Positions 7,780-16,001 of a DNA stretch of 64,000 bases are shown in pieces. This DNA comes from Streptomyces sp. DHE7-1. GTDB lineage: Bacteria; Actinomycetota; Actinomycetes; Streptomycetales; Streptomycetaceae. Under the pieces are notes generated by a model. That model was not told where the DNA came from. It saw only the letters and a list, made by a program, of their open reading frames with translations, and did no database searches. The stretch spans positions 5,796,001 to 5,860,000 of the forward strand of contig JACJDG010000003.1 in NCBI GenBank assembly GCA_016432725.1, in the 5' to 3' direction. The translations under genes and the position numbers were made by a program. How positions within the stretch are numbered: the first letter of the stretch is position 1; every line of letters starts with the position of its first letter.

Positions 7780-9348
7780 ATGACGAATCACGGCGAAACG
7801 ACCGGACCCTTCGAAAACGGTGACGTTGCGGGGCATGAGCCGCTGGGCGGCCCACCGAGCGACCAGTCCGCCCACGACCCCCAGGTCACACTGCGGACCC
7901 CCGCCGAGCTGGCTGACGCCCTGCCGTACCTGCTCGGCTACCGCCCCGAGGACAGTATGGTGCTGGTCGCCCTGCACGACCGGGAGGGCCGTGGCAGGTT
8001 CGGCGGCCGCGCCCGGCTGGGCATCCCGGCGAGCCGGGAGGACTGGCCGGAGGCCGCCCGGCAGCTGGCCCGCGGCCTGGTGGCCGGCAGTGAGCGACGC
8101 GGCACCCGGCCCGAGCAGATGGTCGCCTACGTCTGCCAGGAACCGGCCGCGGGCGAGACGGGCCGGGACGTCATGAAGCGGCTCGCGCCGCTCGCCCAGC
8201 TGCTGCGCACCGAATGCGGCGGCCTCGACGTGCCGGTGATCGAGGCCCTGTGCGTCTCGGACGGCCGGTTCTGGTCGTACTGCTGTCCGGTCAAGGGGTG
8301 CTGCCCCGACGACGGAACACCGATGGGCCTGCCCGGCACCTCGGTGCTGGCCGCCGCGGCCACCTACGCGGGTATCCAGGTGCGCGGCACGCTCCGTGAG
8401 CTGCGGGCCAGGCTGCTGCCCTGGGAGACGGGCGCGGCCTTGGAGCAGGAGGTGGCCCTGGACGCGGCAGGCATGTCCCTGGTGCCGCGCATTCTGGACG
8501 ACGCCGAACGTGTGCGCGTCGCCGAGGAGACCCTCGGTCTCGCCGACCGGGTCATCCTTCGGCTCGCCGCGGCTGCGCCGGCGTCCGGTGTCCATCAGGC
8601 GGACCTCCGCGACGACGGCCTGCTCGCGCACGACGAGGCGGCGGCATTGATCCTCGGACTCCAGGACCGCACGACCCGCGACCGCGCGGCCGCGTGGATG
8701 GAGGGCGACGACGCCGGTCCGGCCCTCAGGCTCTGGCGGGCGCTGTCCCGCCGCTGCGTGGGCCCGTACGGCGAGCACGCGGCCGCTCCGCTGACCCTCG
8801 CGGGCTGGGTCGCCTGGTCGTCCGGCGACGAACTGGAGGCCCGGGAGGCCCTCGCCATGGCCCTCGGCGCCGACCCCGACTACCTGTTCGCCCGGCTGTT
8901 GCACCAGGCCTGCAACGAAGGGCTCGACCCCGAGTCGATCCGCCGCTGTCTGCGCGCCGAACGAGAGCGGCCCGTGGAGCCGGAGGCGGGGCAACGGCCT
9001 GTCCCGGCGGCCGGGGCCGCGTCCGACGAGTCATCGTCCACCCCTGCCCGAGGCCCCGGCGCCACCGCACGGCCCGGCGGTCCCGGTGCCGAGCGCGCCC
9101 CGGTGGCCGGTGGCTCACGACGTCGGCGCCGGACCCGAACCGCAGGGTCCGTCGACGGCACCGCCCGGCCGGCACGAGGGGACGAAGGGCGCCGGCGCCC
9201 GGCCGGCTCCCACCCCCGGGCGTCGGGCGCCGGACCTTCCCGGCCGGGCGACTCCAAGCCGGGCGCATCCCGCGTGTGGGCGGGTGAGGGCATGTCCCGC
9301 GGCACTGCGGCGGCCGGAGGAGAACGAGAGAGCGAGGGCGAGGGATGA
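7780..9348 (+). CDS. DUF4192 domain-containing protein
   Basis: The 522-residue soluble protein starts MTNHGETTGPFENG. From about residue 40 it carries the DUF4192 pattern (TLRTPAELADALPYLLGYRP, then DSMVLVALHD). The domain runs to about residue 390, including a Cys-rich CCPVKGCCPDDG segment that could bind metal and a terminal helical part with WVAWSSGDELEAREALAMAL. The last 130 residues are disordered (Ala, Gly, Pro, Arg, Ser). No biochemical role is established for the family as far as I know. It is divergent from recQ with 187 bp between starts. Confidence 0.85.
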   Translation: MTNHGETTGPFENGDVAGHEPLGGPPSDQSAHDPQVTLRTPAELADALPYLLGYRPEDSMVLVALHDREGRGRFGGRARLGIPASREDWPEAARQLARGLVAGSERRGTRPEQMVAYVCQEPAAGETGRDVMKRLAPLAQLLRTECGGLDVPVIEALCVSDGRFWSYCCPVKGCCPDDGTPMGLPGTSVLAAAATYAGIQVRGTLRELRARLLPWETGAALEQEVALDAAGMSLVPRILDDAERVRVAEETLGLADRVILRLAAAAPASGVHQADLRDDGLLAHDEAAALILGLQDRTTRDRAAAWMEGDDAGPALRLWRALSRRCVGPYGEHAAAPLTLAGWVAWSSGDELEAREALAMALGADPDYLFARLLHQACNEGLDPESIRRCLRAERERPVEPEAGQRPVPAAGAASDESSSTPARGPGATARPGGPGAERAPVAGGSRRRRRTRTAGSVDGTARPARGDEGRRRPAGSHPRASGAGPSRPGDSKPGASRVWAGEGMSRGTAAAGGERESEGEG

Positions 9349-9471
9349 GAGCCAGGGGTTGAGGCGGCACGGGTGACGGATGAGAACTCAGGGGTGAGCC
9401 GGGTGAGGACGGGGGCGCGCCGGACGCGCTCCGGGCCGTCCCCTGCCACACGGCCCCCGACAGACGTCTGA

Positions 9472-9497
9472 CCTCGTGCGACACCGGTGGCACGAGG
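9472..9497 (+). terminator. putative terminator after the DUF4192 gene
   Basis: CCTCGTGC at 9472-9479 pairs with GCACGAGG at 9490-9497 across a 10-nt loop. It lies in the 252-bp gap between the DUF4192 gene and the Nudix regulator. There is no T-tract, which is usual in this genus. Confidence 0.4.
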
Positions 9498-9568
9498 AGG
9501 GAGAGCCCGTATCGCGCTCATACCGGAACGAAGTGGATCCGGTGCCGGGACGGCCGGCGAAGGGAGTG

Positions 9569-9594
9569 TTTATCGTCAGGCAGACGACTATGAT
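9569..9594 (+). promoter_or_regulatory. promoter and likely autoregulatory operator of the NrtR-type gene
   Basis: A good -10 box TATGAT occupies 9589-9594, only six bases before ATG 9601, and there is no Shine-Dalgarno sequence. The transcript is therefore probably leaderless. The -10 overlaps an imperfect inverted repeat with arms TCGTC (9573-9577) and GACGA (9583-9587) around AGGCA. NrtR-family regulators often bind AT-flanked dyads over their own promoters, so autoregulation is inferred. Confidence 0.45.
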
Positions 9595-9600
9595 CGCCGC

Positions 9601-10359
9601 ATGCCCTACGACCCGTCAGCCTTTCCCCCCTTCGCCGTCACCGTGGACCTGGTCGTGCTGACCGTGCGCCGCCATTCGCTGTGCGCGCTGGCGGTGCGCA
9701 GGGGTGAGGCGCCGTTCCAGGGGCGGTGGGCGCTTCCCGGCGGCTTCGTACGGGCCGACGAGGACCTGTCCCAGGCGGCGGCGCGGGAGCTGGCCGAGGA
9801 GACCGGGCTGCGCGCCCATGACCCTGCGGCTCCGGCCCAGGACAACGGCGCCCATCTCGAACAGCTCGCCACCTACGGTGACCCGAAGCGGGACCCACGG
9901 ATGCGGGTCGTCAGCGTGGCCCACCTCGCGCTCGCCCCGGATCTGCCCGCGCCCCGGGCGGGCGGCGACGCGAGCAATGCGCGCTGGGCGCCGGTCGAGG
10001 AGCTTCTCCAGCAGGGCGGATACGGCCGCGACGGCGAAGCGGTGGCACCGCTCGCCTTCGATCACGCCCAGATCCTCGCCGACGGGGTCGAGCGGGCCCG
10101 ATCCAAGATCGAGTACTCCTCGCTCGCCACCGCGTTCTGCACGCCCGAATTCACCGTGGGGGAGCTGCGGCGGGTCTACGAGGCCGTGTGGGGGGTGGCC
10201 CTCGACCCGCGCAACTTCCATCGCAAGGTCACCGGGACGCCTGGATTCCTCGTGCCCACCGGCGGTACGACCACCCGCCAGGGCGGCCGGCCGGCCCAGC
10301 TCTTCCGGGCCGGCGGCGCCACCTTGCTCAACCCGCCGATGCTCCGTCCCGAGGTCTGA
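9601..10359 (+). CDS. NrtR-type Nudix-domain transcriptional regulator
   Basis: The 252-residue protein has an N-terminal Nudix domain with a complete-looking Nudix box (GGFVRADEDLSQAAARELAE then ETGL, about residues 48-71). The C-terminal winged-helix half includes EFTVGELRRVYEAVWG and NFHRKV. This two-domain build is that of NrtR/NadQ regulators, which sense ADP-ribose-type ligands and control NAD or related metabolism genes. Because the catalytic box is intact, hydrolysis cannot be excluded. The neighbours are not NAD genes, so the regulon is unclear. The start is ATG 9601, with a -10 box immediately upstream. Confidence 0.88.
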   Translation: MPYDPSAFPPFAVTVDLVVLTVRRHSLCALAVRRGEAPFQGRWALPGGFVRADEDLSQAAARELAEETGLRAHDPAAPAQDNGAHLEQLATYGDPKRDPRMRVVSVAHLALAPDLPAPRAGGDASNARWAPVEELLQQGGYGRDGEAVAPLAFDHAQILADGVERARSKIEYSSLATAFCTPEFTVGELRRVYEAVWGVALDPRNFHRKVTGTPGFLVPTGGTTTRQGGRPAQLFRAGGATLLNPPMLRPEV

Positions 10360-10405
10360 GCGGCGCGGGACCCCGACACCCGCTGGGCCGGTGTCGACAA
10401 GGGCG

Positions 10406-10429
10406 CAATAGGCACCGTTCCGCCTATTG
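10406..10429 (+). promoter_or_regulatory. AT-rich inverted repeat upstream of the ABC fusion gene
   Basis: CAATAGGC at 10406-10413 pairs with GCCTATTG at 10422-10429 across eight bases. An overlapping hairpin CCGCC-TATT-GGCGG is an alternative fold. It lies 47 bp after the Nudix regulator and 92 bp before the next start. It could be that gene's terminator or an operator for the next gene; the sequence does not decide. Confidence 0.35.
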
Positions 10430-10520
10430 GCGGACGCGTGGACCTCTCGACTTGCGCACCACGGAAGAACAGATAGGGGGATACCAGGAAAACCGGACAT
10501 CGCGCGCTATCTTGCTGCAG

Positions 10521-12857
10521 GTGATCCAGGCCTTCGGATTGACCAGCAACCCCCGCAAGGCGCACCCGCCCGCCGTCGACGACGTCTCCTTCGAGGCGCG
10601 CGCCGGTCATGTCACCGCGCTCCACGGCGCCGGGGGAGCGGGCAAGACGACGACGCTCAGGCTGATGCTCGAACTGCAACAGGGCCGCGGCATGACTCAT
10701 TTCCGGGGCCGGCCCCTGCACCGGATCGCTCATCCGTCGCGGGAGGTCGGCGTGCTCCTCGGGGACGTGCCCGGTCATCCGGCCCGCTCGGTCCGCGGCC
10801 ACCTGCGCATGCTGTGCGCGGCGGCGGGTGTTCCTGTCCGCCGCGCGGACGAGGTGCTCGAAGTCGTCGGTCTCGTCAGCCTCCGTGAGGAACGCCTCGG
10901 GACCCTGTCGCGGGGCATGGACCGCAGACTCGGACTGGCCTGCGCGCTGCTGGGCGACCCGCACACGCTGGTGCTGGACGCGCCCACCGCATGCCTGTCC
11001 GCCCGGGAGGCGCGCTGGCTGCACGGCATGCTGCGCGCGCACGCGGACCAGGGCGGCACCGTGCTGTTCACGACGGCCGACCCGAAGGAGGCCGCTCGCA
11101 CGGCGGACCGGGTCGTGACCCTCGACGGCGGCAGGCTCTCCGCGGATCAGGAGGGCAGGGAGTTCGCCCGTACCCGGCTGCGCCCGCGCGTGGCCGTCCG
11201 CAGCCCCTATGCGGCCCGCCTCGCGGCCGTGCTCACCAAGGAGGCCCGTACCGCCCAGCGCTCCGTCGAGGTCGTGCGAGAGACCGGCAACCGCCTCTCG
11301 GTGTACGGCAGCACGACCGCGGACGTCGGTGAGATCGCCTTCCGGCACGGCATCCTCGTCCATCAACTCGCCGACGAGGTAGGCGACATGGGTCCCGGGC
11401 CGGGATCCGGAGGCGGGGCGGGCGCGGACGGGGAGCCACCGTCCGCCGGGCGGGGCACTGCGGTCCCGGACCACTCCCCGCAGGGGTGGAAGCAGGCCGC
11501 GTCCGGCTCGTCGCCGCAGGGGAGGAGCGCGGCACCCGCGTCGGCGGTGCCCGCTGTTCACTCCGAGGAGCGCAAGCGATCGGTGTCCCGTGCCTCCCTG
11601 TCGGACGACGCGGTGGAGCAGAACGCCGACGGCCCGAGCCTGGTGTCCGTGGGGACGCCCGACGCGCTCTCCGGGAGCGCGGACACGGCCGAGGGAGCGC
11701 AGGCGGAGGGCTCGAAGTCCGGCGCCGCGTCCGCGAAAGGACGTACGCCCGCCGGCGCCGCTGCCGTCGCCGAGGCGCCCGAGGGCGGTGCCGACGCGGC
11801 GGCCGCCGACGCTTCCGCCGTCGCCGCCGATACCCGACCGGACGTGCCCTCTGCGGAGACCGGCTCACCGCAGACCGCCCCCGGCGCACGAGTCAGAACC
11901 GATGCCACGGCGGCGGTCGCCGCCGATGCCCCCGCCGTCGGCACTGTCCCCGGCGCGCGGACACCGGGCACCGGGCATCCCGGCAGCAGGCGGCCCCGGA
12001 CCGAATCGCCGTCGGCCTCGCTCGCCGAGACGACCCGCACCCTCGACGCCCGGTCCCCCCTCCCGCCTCCCATCTCCGTCCGCACCGCTCGTGGCCCCCT
12101 GCGCCCGCTGCGCTACGAACTGCGGCGCGCCGCGGGGATCGGCACCGGCTTCCTCACCTGCGGGGCCGCACTGCTGGTGTCCGCGCTCAGCGCCGTCCTC
12201 CTCGCCCGGATCGGCCACACCCCGCAGGCTCGGCTCTTCGCAGCGTGGCCCCGGGAACTGCCGCTGCCGCCGGCGGCGCTCGCAGCGGGGCTGCTCGGGG
12301 CCCTGGCCTTCGGGGACGAGTTCCGTCACCCCGCCCTGGCGGCGGACCGCGGCACCGTGCCCCGTCGGCTCGGGCTGCTCACCGCCAAACTCCTCGTCTC
12401 CGGAGCCACCGGACTGATGCTCGCCTTTCTCACGGTGGGCTGCGACGCCGAGGTGCTCTACCTCGTCTACGGTCGGGAACTGACCCAGGTCCCCTCGGAC
12501 TGGCTTTCGCTGAGCGCGAGTTGGTTCGCTCTGGTGGCCGGCTGCGCCTGGGCCGGGGTACTGGCGGCCGGAATCTTCAGGTCCACCACGGCTGGTCTCG
12601 CCGCCGTCCTCGCCGTCCCCGTCGTCCTCGTCCCCGTCCTGCGGTGGGTGCTGGGCGGACCGGCCGTGCGGACGGCGGCCGGCATCCCCGGGCGGATGCG
12701 GGAGGTGCTGCTGGTGCAGTGGCCCTTCGGAGGTGACCGCTACCTGCTGGCCACGGTCCGGATCGTCGTCCAACCGGTCGGTGGCGCACTGACGTTGTCG
12801 CTGGCTGCGCTGTTGTGCGCATACCTGGTCACGACGGTGCGGACCAGGGTCCGATGA
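10521..12857 (+). CDS. fused ABC ATPase-permease with degenerate catalytic motifs
   Basis: The 778-residue protein has an ABC ATPase domain (residues 1 to about 280), a linker of about 230 residues rich in Ala, Pro, Gly and Ser, and a C-terminal membrane part from about 540 with six hydrophobic segments (FLTCGAALLVSALSAVLLA, LAAVLAVPVVLVPVLRWVL and others) resembling ABC-2 permeases. Walker A is intact (GAGGAGKT, about 36-43). The signature reads LSRGM (129-133) instead of LSGGQ. Walker B is LVLDAP with Ala at 154 where catalytic Glu is expected, and the H-loop position is Ala186. ATP binding without normal hydrolysis is therefore likely. GTG 10521 is my start; a possible -10 (TATCTT, 10509-10514) lies seven bases ahead and no ribosome-binding site is visible. 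It sits directly upstream of whiH. Confidence 0.82.
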   Translation: MIQAFGLTSNPRKAHPPAVDDVSFEARAGHVTALHGAGGAGKTTTLRLMLELQQGRGMTHFRGRPLHRIAHPSREVGVLLGDVPGHPARSVRGHLRMLCAAAGVPVRRADEVLEVVGLVSLREERLGTLSRGMDRRLGLACALLGDPHTLVLDAPTACLSAREARWLHGMLRAHADQGGTVLFTTADPKEAARTADRVVTLDGGRLSADQEGREFARTRLRPRVAVRSPYAARLAAVLTKEARTAQRSVEVVRETGNRLSVYGSTTADVGEIAFRHGILVHQLADEVGDMGPGPGSGGGAGADGEPPSAGRGTAVPDHSPQGWKQAASGSSPQGRSAAPASAVPAVHSEERKRSVSRASLSDDAVEQNADGPSLVSVGTPDALSGSADTAEGAQAEGSKSGAASAKGRTPAGAAAVAEAPEGGADAAAADASAVAADTRPDVPSAETGSPQTAPGARVRTDATAAVAADAPAVGTVPGARTPGTGHPGSRRPRTESPSASLAETTRTLDARSPLPPPISVRTARGPLRPLRYELRRAAGIGTGFLTCGAALLVSALSAVLLARIGHTPQARLFAAWPRELPLPPAALAAGLLGALAFGDEFRHPALAADRGTVPRRLGLLTAKLLVSGATGLMLAFLTVGCDAEVLYLVYGRELTQVPSDWLSLSASWFALVAGCAWAGVLAAGIFRSTTAGLAAVLAVPVVLVPVLRWVLGGPAVRTAAGIPGRMREVLLVQWPFGGDRYLLATVRIVVQPVGGALTLSLAALLCAYLVTTVRTRVR

Positions 12858-12985
12858 CCACCGACGCGAACGCATCCGGTCCCGGCGTGCCAACAACTCC
12901 CCGAATACGGCTCGTTTCTTTCCGATAAGGCGTCAATTGCGACGGGGTGAGCGATCACCCTTTCGTGTGCTTTTCACCAAAGACC

Positions 12986-13013
12986 TCAAGGGAGTTGAAG
13001 ACGACGCCGACAA
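12986..13013 (+). promoter_or_regulatory. WhiG-type sigma promoter of whiH
   Basis: TCAA at 12986-12989 and GCCGACAA at 13006-13013 are spaced by 16 bases. This matches the motility-type consensus used by Streptomyces sigma WhiG (about TAAA, 15-16 bases, GCCGATAA). whiH of S. coelicolor is known to depend on WhiG. The predicted start of transcription falls at or next to the GTG at 13021, so the message may be nearly leaderless. Confidence 0.7.
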
Positions 13014-13020
13014 AGGATGC

Positions 13021-13911
13021 GTGAGTACCCTTGCGCACACCATGATGACCGCCGCCCGCTCCTCAGACTCCGGTCTGGTCGGCCCGGGCGAACTCGACCG
13101 CTATCCCTACACCGACGCCGCGGTGAACGACCGGGTCGGAGCTCCCGCCGCCTGGGAGGGGGCGGAGCCCGAGCTGGGCCGCGTGGGCCGGCGTGCCGCG
13201 GGCAGTCGCGGACGCGGACTGCACGGCCAACTCGTTCAGCAGCTCGGTCAGATGATCGTATCGGGCGACCTGGGGGCCGACCGCCCGCTCGTGCCCGAGG
13301 AGATCGGCCAGCGTTTCGAGGTCTCCCGCACCGTCGTTCGTGAGTCCCTCCGCGTCCTGGAGGCCAAGGGCCTCGTCAGCGCCCGCCCGAACGTCGGCAC
13401 GCGCGTGCGTCCCGTCAGTGACTGGAACCTCCTGGACCCGGACATCATCGAGTGGCGCGCCTTCGGGCCGCAGCGCGACGACCAGCGTCGCGAGCTGAAC
13501 GAGCTCCGCTGGACGATCGAGCCGCTCGCCGCCCGCCTCGCCGCCGGGCACGGACGTGAGGAGGTGCAGCAGCGTCTGTCCGACGTGGTCGAGATCATGA
13601 GCCACGCCATGGCGCAGGGCGACGCGCTGACGTTCTCGCGTGCCGACACCGAGTTCCACGCGCTGCTCATCCAGATCGCGGGCAACCGCATGCTCGAGCA
13701 CCTCTCCGGGATCGTCTCGGCCGCTCTTCAGGTCTCCGGAGGGCCGGTCACGGGCTGTGACCGGCCGAGCGAGGCATCCCTCGCGCTGCACGCGCGGATC
13801 GTCGACGCGCTGGGCACGGGCGACGGCACTGCGGCGGAGACGGCCATGCGCCAGCTGCTCACCGTCCACCCCGAGGTGGAGCGCGTGGTTCCCGCGCCGC
13901 GCGAGCACTGA
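13021..13911 (+). CDS. whiH: GntR-family sporulation regulator WhiH
   Basis: The 296-residue protein has an N-terminal extension of about 60 residues and a GntR winged helix (QLVQQLGQMIVSGDLGADRP, then FEVSRTVVRESLRVLEAKGL). A FadR-type FCD effector domain follows, with a metal-site pattern (ELRWTIEPLAARLAAG and an ADTEFHALLIQIAGN His motif). WhiH acts in aerial hyphae to promote sporulation septation and is controlled by sigma WhiG. Position immediately before hrdB and the close match to remembered WhiH sequence support the assignment. GTG 13021 is taken as start, with AAAGGA just upstream; an ATG at 13042 is the alternative. Confidence 0.93.
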   Translation: MSTLAHTMMTAARSSDSGLVGPGELDRYPYTDAAVNDRVGAPAAWEGAEPELGRVGRRAAGSRGRGLHGQLVQQLGQMIVSGDLGADRPLVPEEIGQRFEVSRTVVRESLRVLEAKGLVSARPNVGTRVRPVSDWNLLDPDIIEWRAFGPQRDDQRRELNELRWTIEPLAARLAAGHGREEVQQRLSDVVEIMSHAMAQGDALTFSRADTEFHALLIQIAGNRMLEHLSGIVSAALQVSGGPVTGCDRPSEASLALHARIVDALGTGDGTAAETAMRQLLTVHPEVERVVPAPREH

Positions 13912-13995
13912 CCCGTTTCCCAGTGATGCGGTCGTCGGTGTGCCGCGGTGCCGTGGCCGGCGCGACGGCTGGGCTCGGGGCCGGCCGTCGCCGGC

Positions 13996-14025
13996 CCCCG
14001 CCGGAATCCTCGGAGTCCGGCGGGG
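13996..14025 (+). terminator. terminator of whiH
   Basis: CCCCGCCGGA at 13996-14005 pairs perfectly with TCCGGCGGGG at 14016-14025 around a 10-nt loop. It lies 84 bp after the whiH stop and before the hrdB promoter region. Confidence 0.6.
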
Positions 14026-14153
14026 CCCGGCGTCGCCCTGGCCCTACGCGATCGGCCCCGGCCGACGGGGTGGCTGCGCAGGTGATCCTGTATGACAGTC
14101 TTCGACAGCTTTTGACCGCTTACGGGGTGTGACTCGGGCCACGCAGATTGGGC

Positions 14154-14180
14154 GTAACGCTCGTGGGAGCAGCGCGATGA
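14154..14180 (+). promoter_or_regulatory. ECF-type promoter of hrdB (probably ShbA-dependent)
   Basis: GTAAC at 14154-14158 and CGATGA at 14175-14180 are 16 bases apart, the layout of an ECF sigma promoter rather than a sigma-70 one. In S. griseus and S. coelicolor the main hrdB promoter depends on the ECF factor ShbA. The leader from here to GTG 14342 would be about 155 nt. The 430-bp gap between whiH and hrdB holds this promoter and the whiH terminator and no gene. Confidence 0.55.
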
Positions 14181-14341
14181 CCTAAGAGGTGACAGCCGCG
14201 AAGGGAATACGGACGCCTGGCAAGGCGCTGTGCATCCTCCCGGCTCCCGCCCGCTCCGTCGGCCCTCCCCGGCCGGTGGTCGGCTCCTGTCCGCCGTGGA
14301 CGGGGCCGGAAGCCGTTTTCCAACGTTCCGAGAGGTTGTTC

Positions 14342-15880
14342 GTGTCGGCCAGCACATCCCGTACGCTCCCGCCGGAGATCGCCGAGTCCGTCTCTGTCAT
14401 GGCTCTCATTGAGCGGGGAAAGGCTGAGGGGCAGATCGCCGGCGACGATGTGCGTCGGGCCTTCGAAGCCGACCAGATTCCGGCCACTCAGTGGAAGAAC
14501 GTACTGCGCAGCCTCAACCAGATCCTTGAGGAAGAGGGTGTGACGCTGATGGTCAGTGCAGCAGAGCCCAAGCGCACCCGAAAGAGCGTCGCAGCGAAGA
14601 CCCCGGCCAAGCGCACCGCCACCAAGACGGTCGCGGCGAAGACGGTGACCACCAGGAAGGCCACCGCCACCACGGCCGCCCCGGTCGCACCCGCCGCCCC
14701 GGTCGCCGACGACCCCGCCGAGGACGCCGCGCCCAAGAAGGCCGCGGCCAAGAAGACGACCGCCAAGAAGGCGGCCACGAAGAAGACCGTCGCCAAGAAG
14801 ACGGCGGCCAAGAAGACCACGGGCAAGAAGGACGACGCCGAACTGATCGAGGACGAGGTCCTCGAGGAGACAAAGGCCGCCGACGAGCCCGAGGGCACCG
14901 AGAGCGCGGGCTTCGTCCTGTCCGACGAGGACGAGGACGACGCTCCGGCCCAGCAGGTCGCCGCCGCCGGTGCCACCGCCGACCCGGTCAAGGACTACCT
15001 CAAGCAGATCGGCAAGGTCCCGCTGCTCAACGCCGAGCAGGAGGTCGAGCTCGCCAAGCGCATCGAGGCAGGCCTGTTCGCCGAGGACAAGCTGGCCAAC
15101 GCCGACAAGCTCGCTCCCAAGCTCAAGCGCGAGCTGGAGATCATCGCCGAGGACGGCCGCCGCGCCAAGAACCACCTGCTGGAGGCCAACCTCCGACTGG
15201 TGGTCTCCCTGGCCAAGCGCTACACCGGCCGCGGCATGCTCTTCCTGGACCTCATCCAGGAGGGCAACCTCGGTCTGATCCGCGCGGTCGAGAAGTTCGA
15301 CTACACCAAGGGCTACAAGTTCTCCACGTACGCCACCTGGTGGATCCGTCAGGCGATCACCCGCGCCATGGCCGACCAGGCCCGCACCATCCGTATCCCG
15401 GTGCACATGGTCGAGGTCATCAACAAGCTCGCGCGCGTACAGCGCCAGATGCTCCAGGACCTGGGCCGCGAGCCCACCCCGGAGGAGCTGGCCAAGGAAC
15501 TCGACATGACCCCGGAAAAGGTCATCGAGGTCCAGAAGTACGGTCGTGAGCCCATCTCGCTGCACACCCCGCTGGGCGAGGACGGCGACAGCGAGTTCGG
15601 TGACCTCATCGAGGACTCCGAGGCCGTGGTTCCCGCCGACGCGGTCAGCTTCACGCTGCTGCAGGAGCAGCTCCACTCCGTCCTGGACACCCTGTCCGAG
15701 CGTGAGGCCGGCGTCGTCTCCATGCGCTTCGGTCTCACCGACGGCCAGCCGAAGACCCTCGACGAGATCGGCAAGGTCTACGGCGTGACGCGTGAGCGCA
15801 TCCGCCAGATCGAGTCCAAGACCATGTCGAAGCTGCGCCACCCCTCACGTTCGCAGGTGCTGCGCGACTACCTCGACTAG
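14342..15880 (+). CDS. hrdB: principal RNA polymerase sigma factor HrdB
   Basis: The 512-residue primary sigma factor directs RNA polymerase to housekeeping promoters. The N-terminal region 1.1 is followed by the long Lys/Ala-rich repeat tract typical of Streptomyces HrdB (repeated AKKT and AAKK blocks, about residues 80-165) and an acidic patch. Region 1.2 (DPVKDYLKQIGKVPLL) and regions 2.1-2.4 (LLEANLRLVVSLAKRYTGRG, ATWWIRQAITRAMADQARTI) follow. Region 4.2 closes with GVTRERIRQIESKTMSKLRH. GTG 14342 has GAGAGG seven bases upstream, and the resulting length matches the family. An upstream ECF-type promoter is likely. Confidence 0.98.
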   Translation: MSASTSRTLPPEIAESVSVMALIERGKAEGQIAGDDVRRAFEADQIPATQWKNVLRSLNQILEEEGVTLMVSAAEPKRTRKSVAAKTPAKRTATKTVAAKTVTTRKATATTAAPVAPAAPVADDPAEDAAPKKAAAKKTTAKKAATKKTVAKKTAAKKTTGKKDDAELIEDEVLEETKAADEPEGTESAGFVLSDEDEDDAPAQQVAAAGATADPVKDYLKQIGKVPLLNAEQEVELAKRIEAGLFAEDKLANADKLAPKLKRELEIIAEDGRRAKNHLLEANLRLVVSLAKRYTGRGMLFLDLIQEGNLGLIRAVEKFDYTKGYKFSTYATWWIRQAITRAMADQARTIRIPVHMVEVINKLARVQRQMLQDLGREPTPEELAKELDMTPEKVIEVQKYGREPISLHTPLGEDGDSEFGDLIEDSEAVVPADAVSFTLLQEQLHSVLDTLSEREAGVVSMRFGLTDGQPKTLDEIGKVYGVTRERIRQIESKTMSKLRHPSRSQVLRDYLD

Positions 15881-15900
15881 GTCCCGGCCGTAGCGACGCC

Positions 15901-15933
15901 GAAGGCCCGGCCCCTCTCGGGAGCCGGGCCTTC
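15901..15933 (+). terminator. terminator of hrdB
   Basis: GAAGGCCCGGC at 15901-15911 pairs perfectly with GCCGGGCCTTC at 15923-15933 around an 11-nt loop, 20 bp after the hrdB stop. Confidence 0.85.
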
Positions 15934-16001
15934 GTGCTGCGCGCGACGCCAGGCTGAATGACCCTGGGTGTCCAAGTGACGCCTCAGAGTGAGGAAGCCG
16001 T

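Noticed and set aside
14560..14835. Lys/Ala repeat tract inside hrdB considered as a tandem repeat or insertion
   Set aside because: It is the normal N-terminal repeat region of Streptomyces HrdB.
14120..15841. Minus-strand open frame of 573 codons opposite hrdB
   Set aside because: It is the complement of the hrdB repeat tract; the Leu/Gly repeats are a by-product of Lys/Ala codons.
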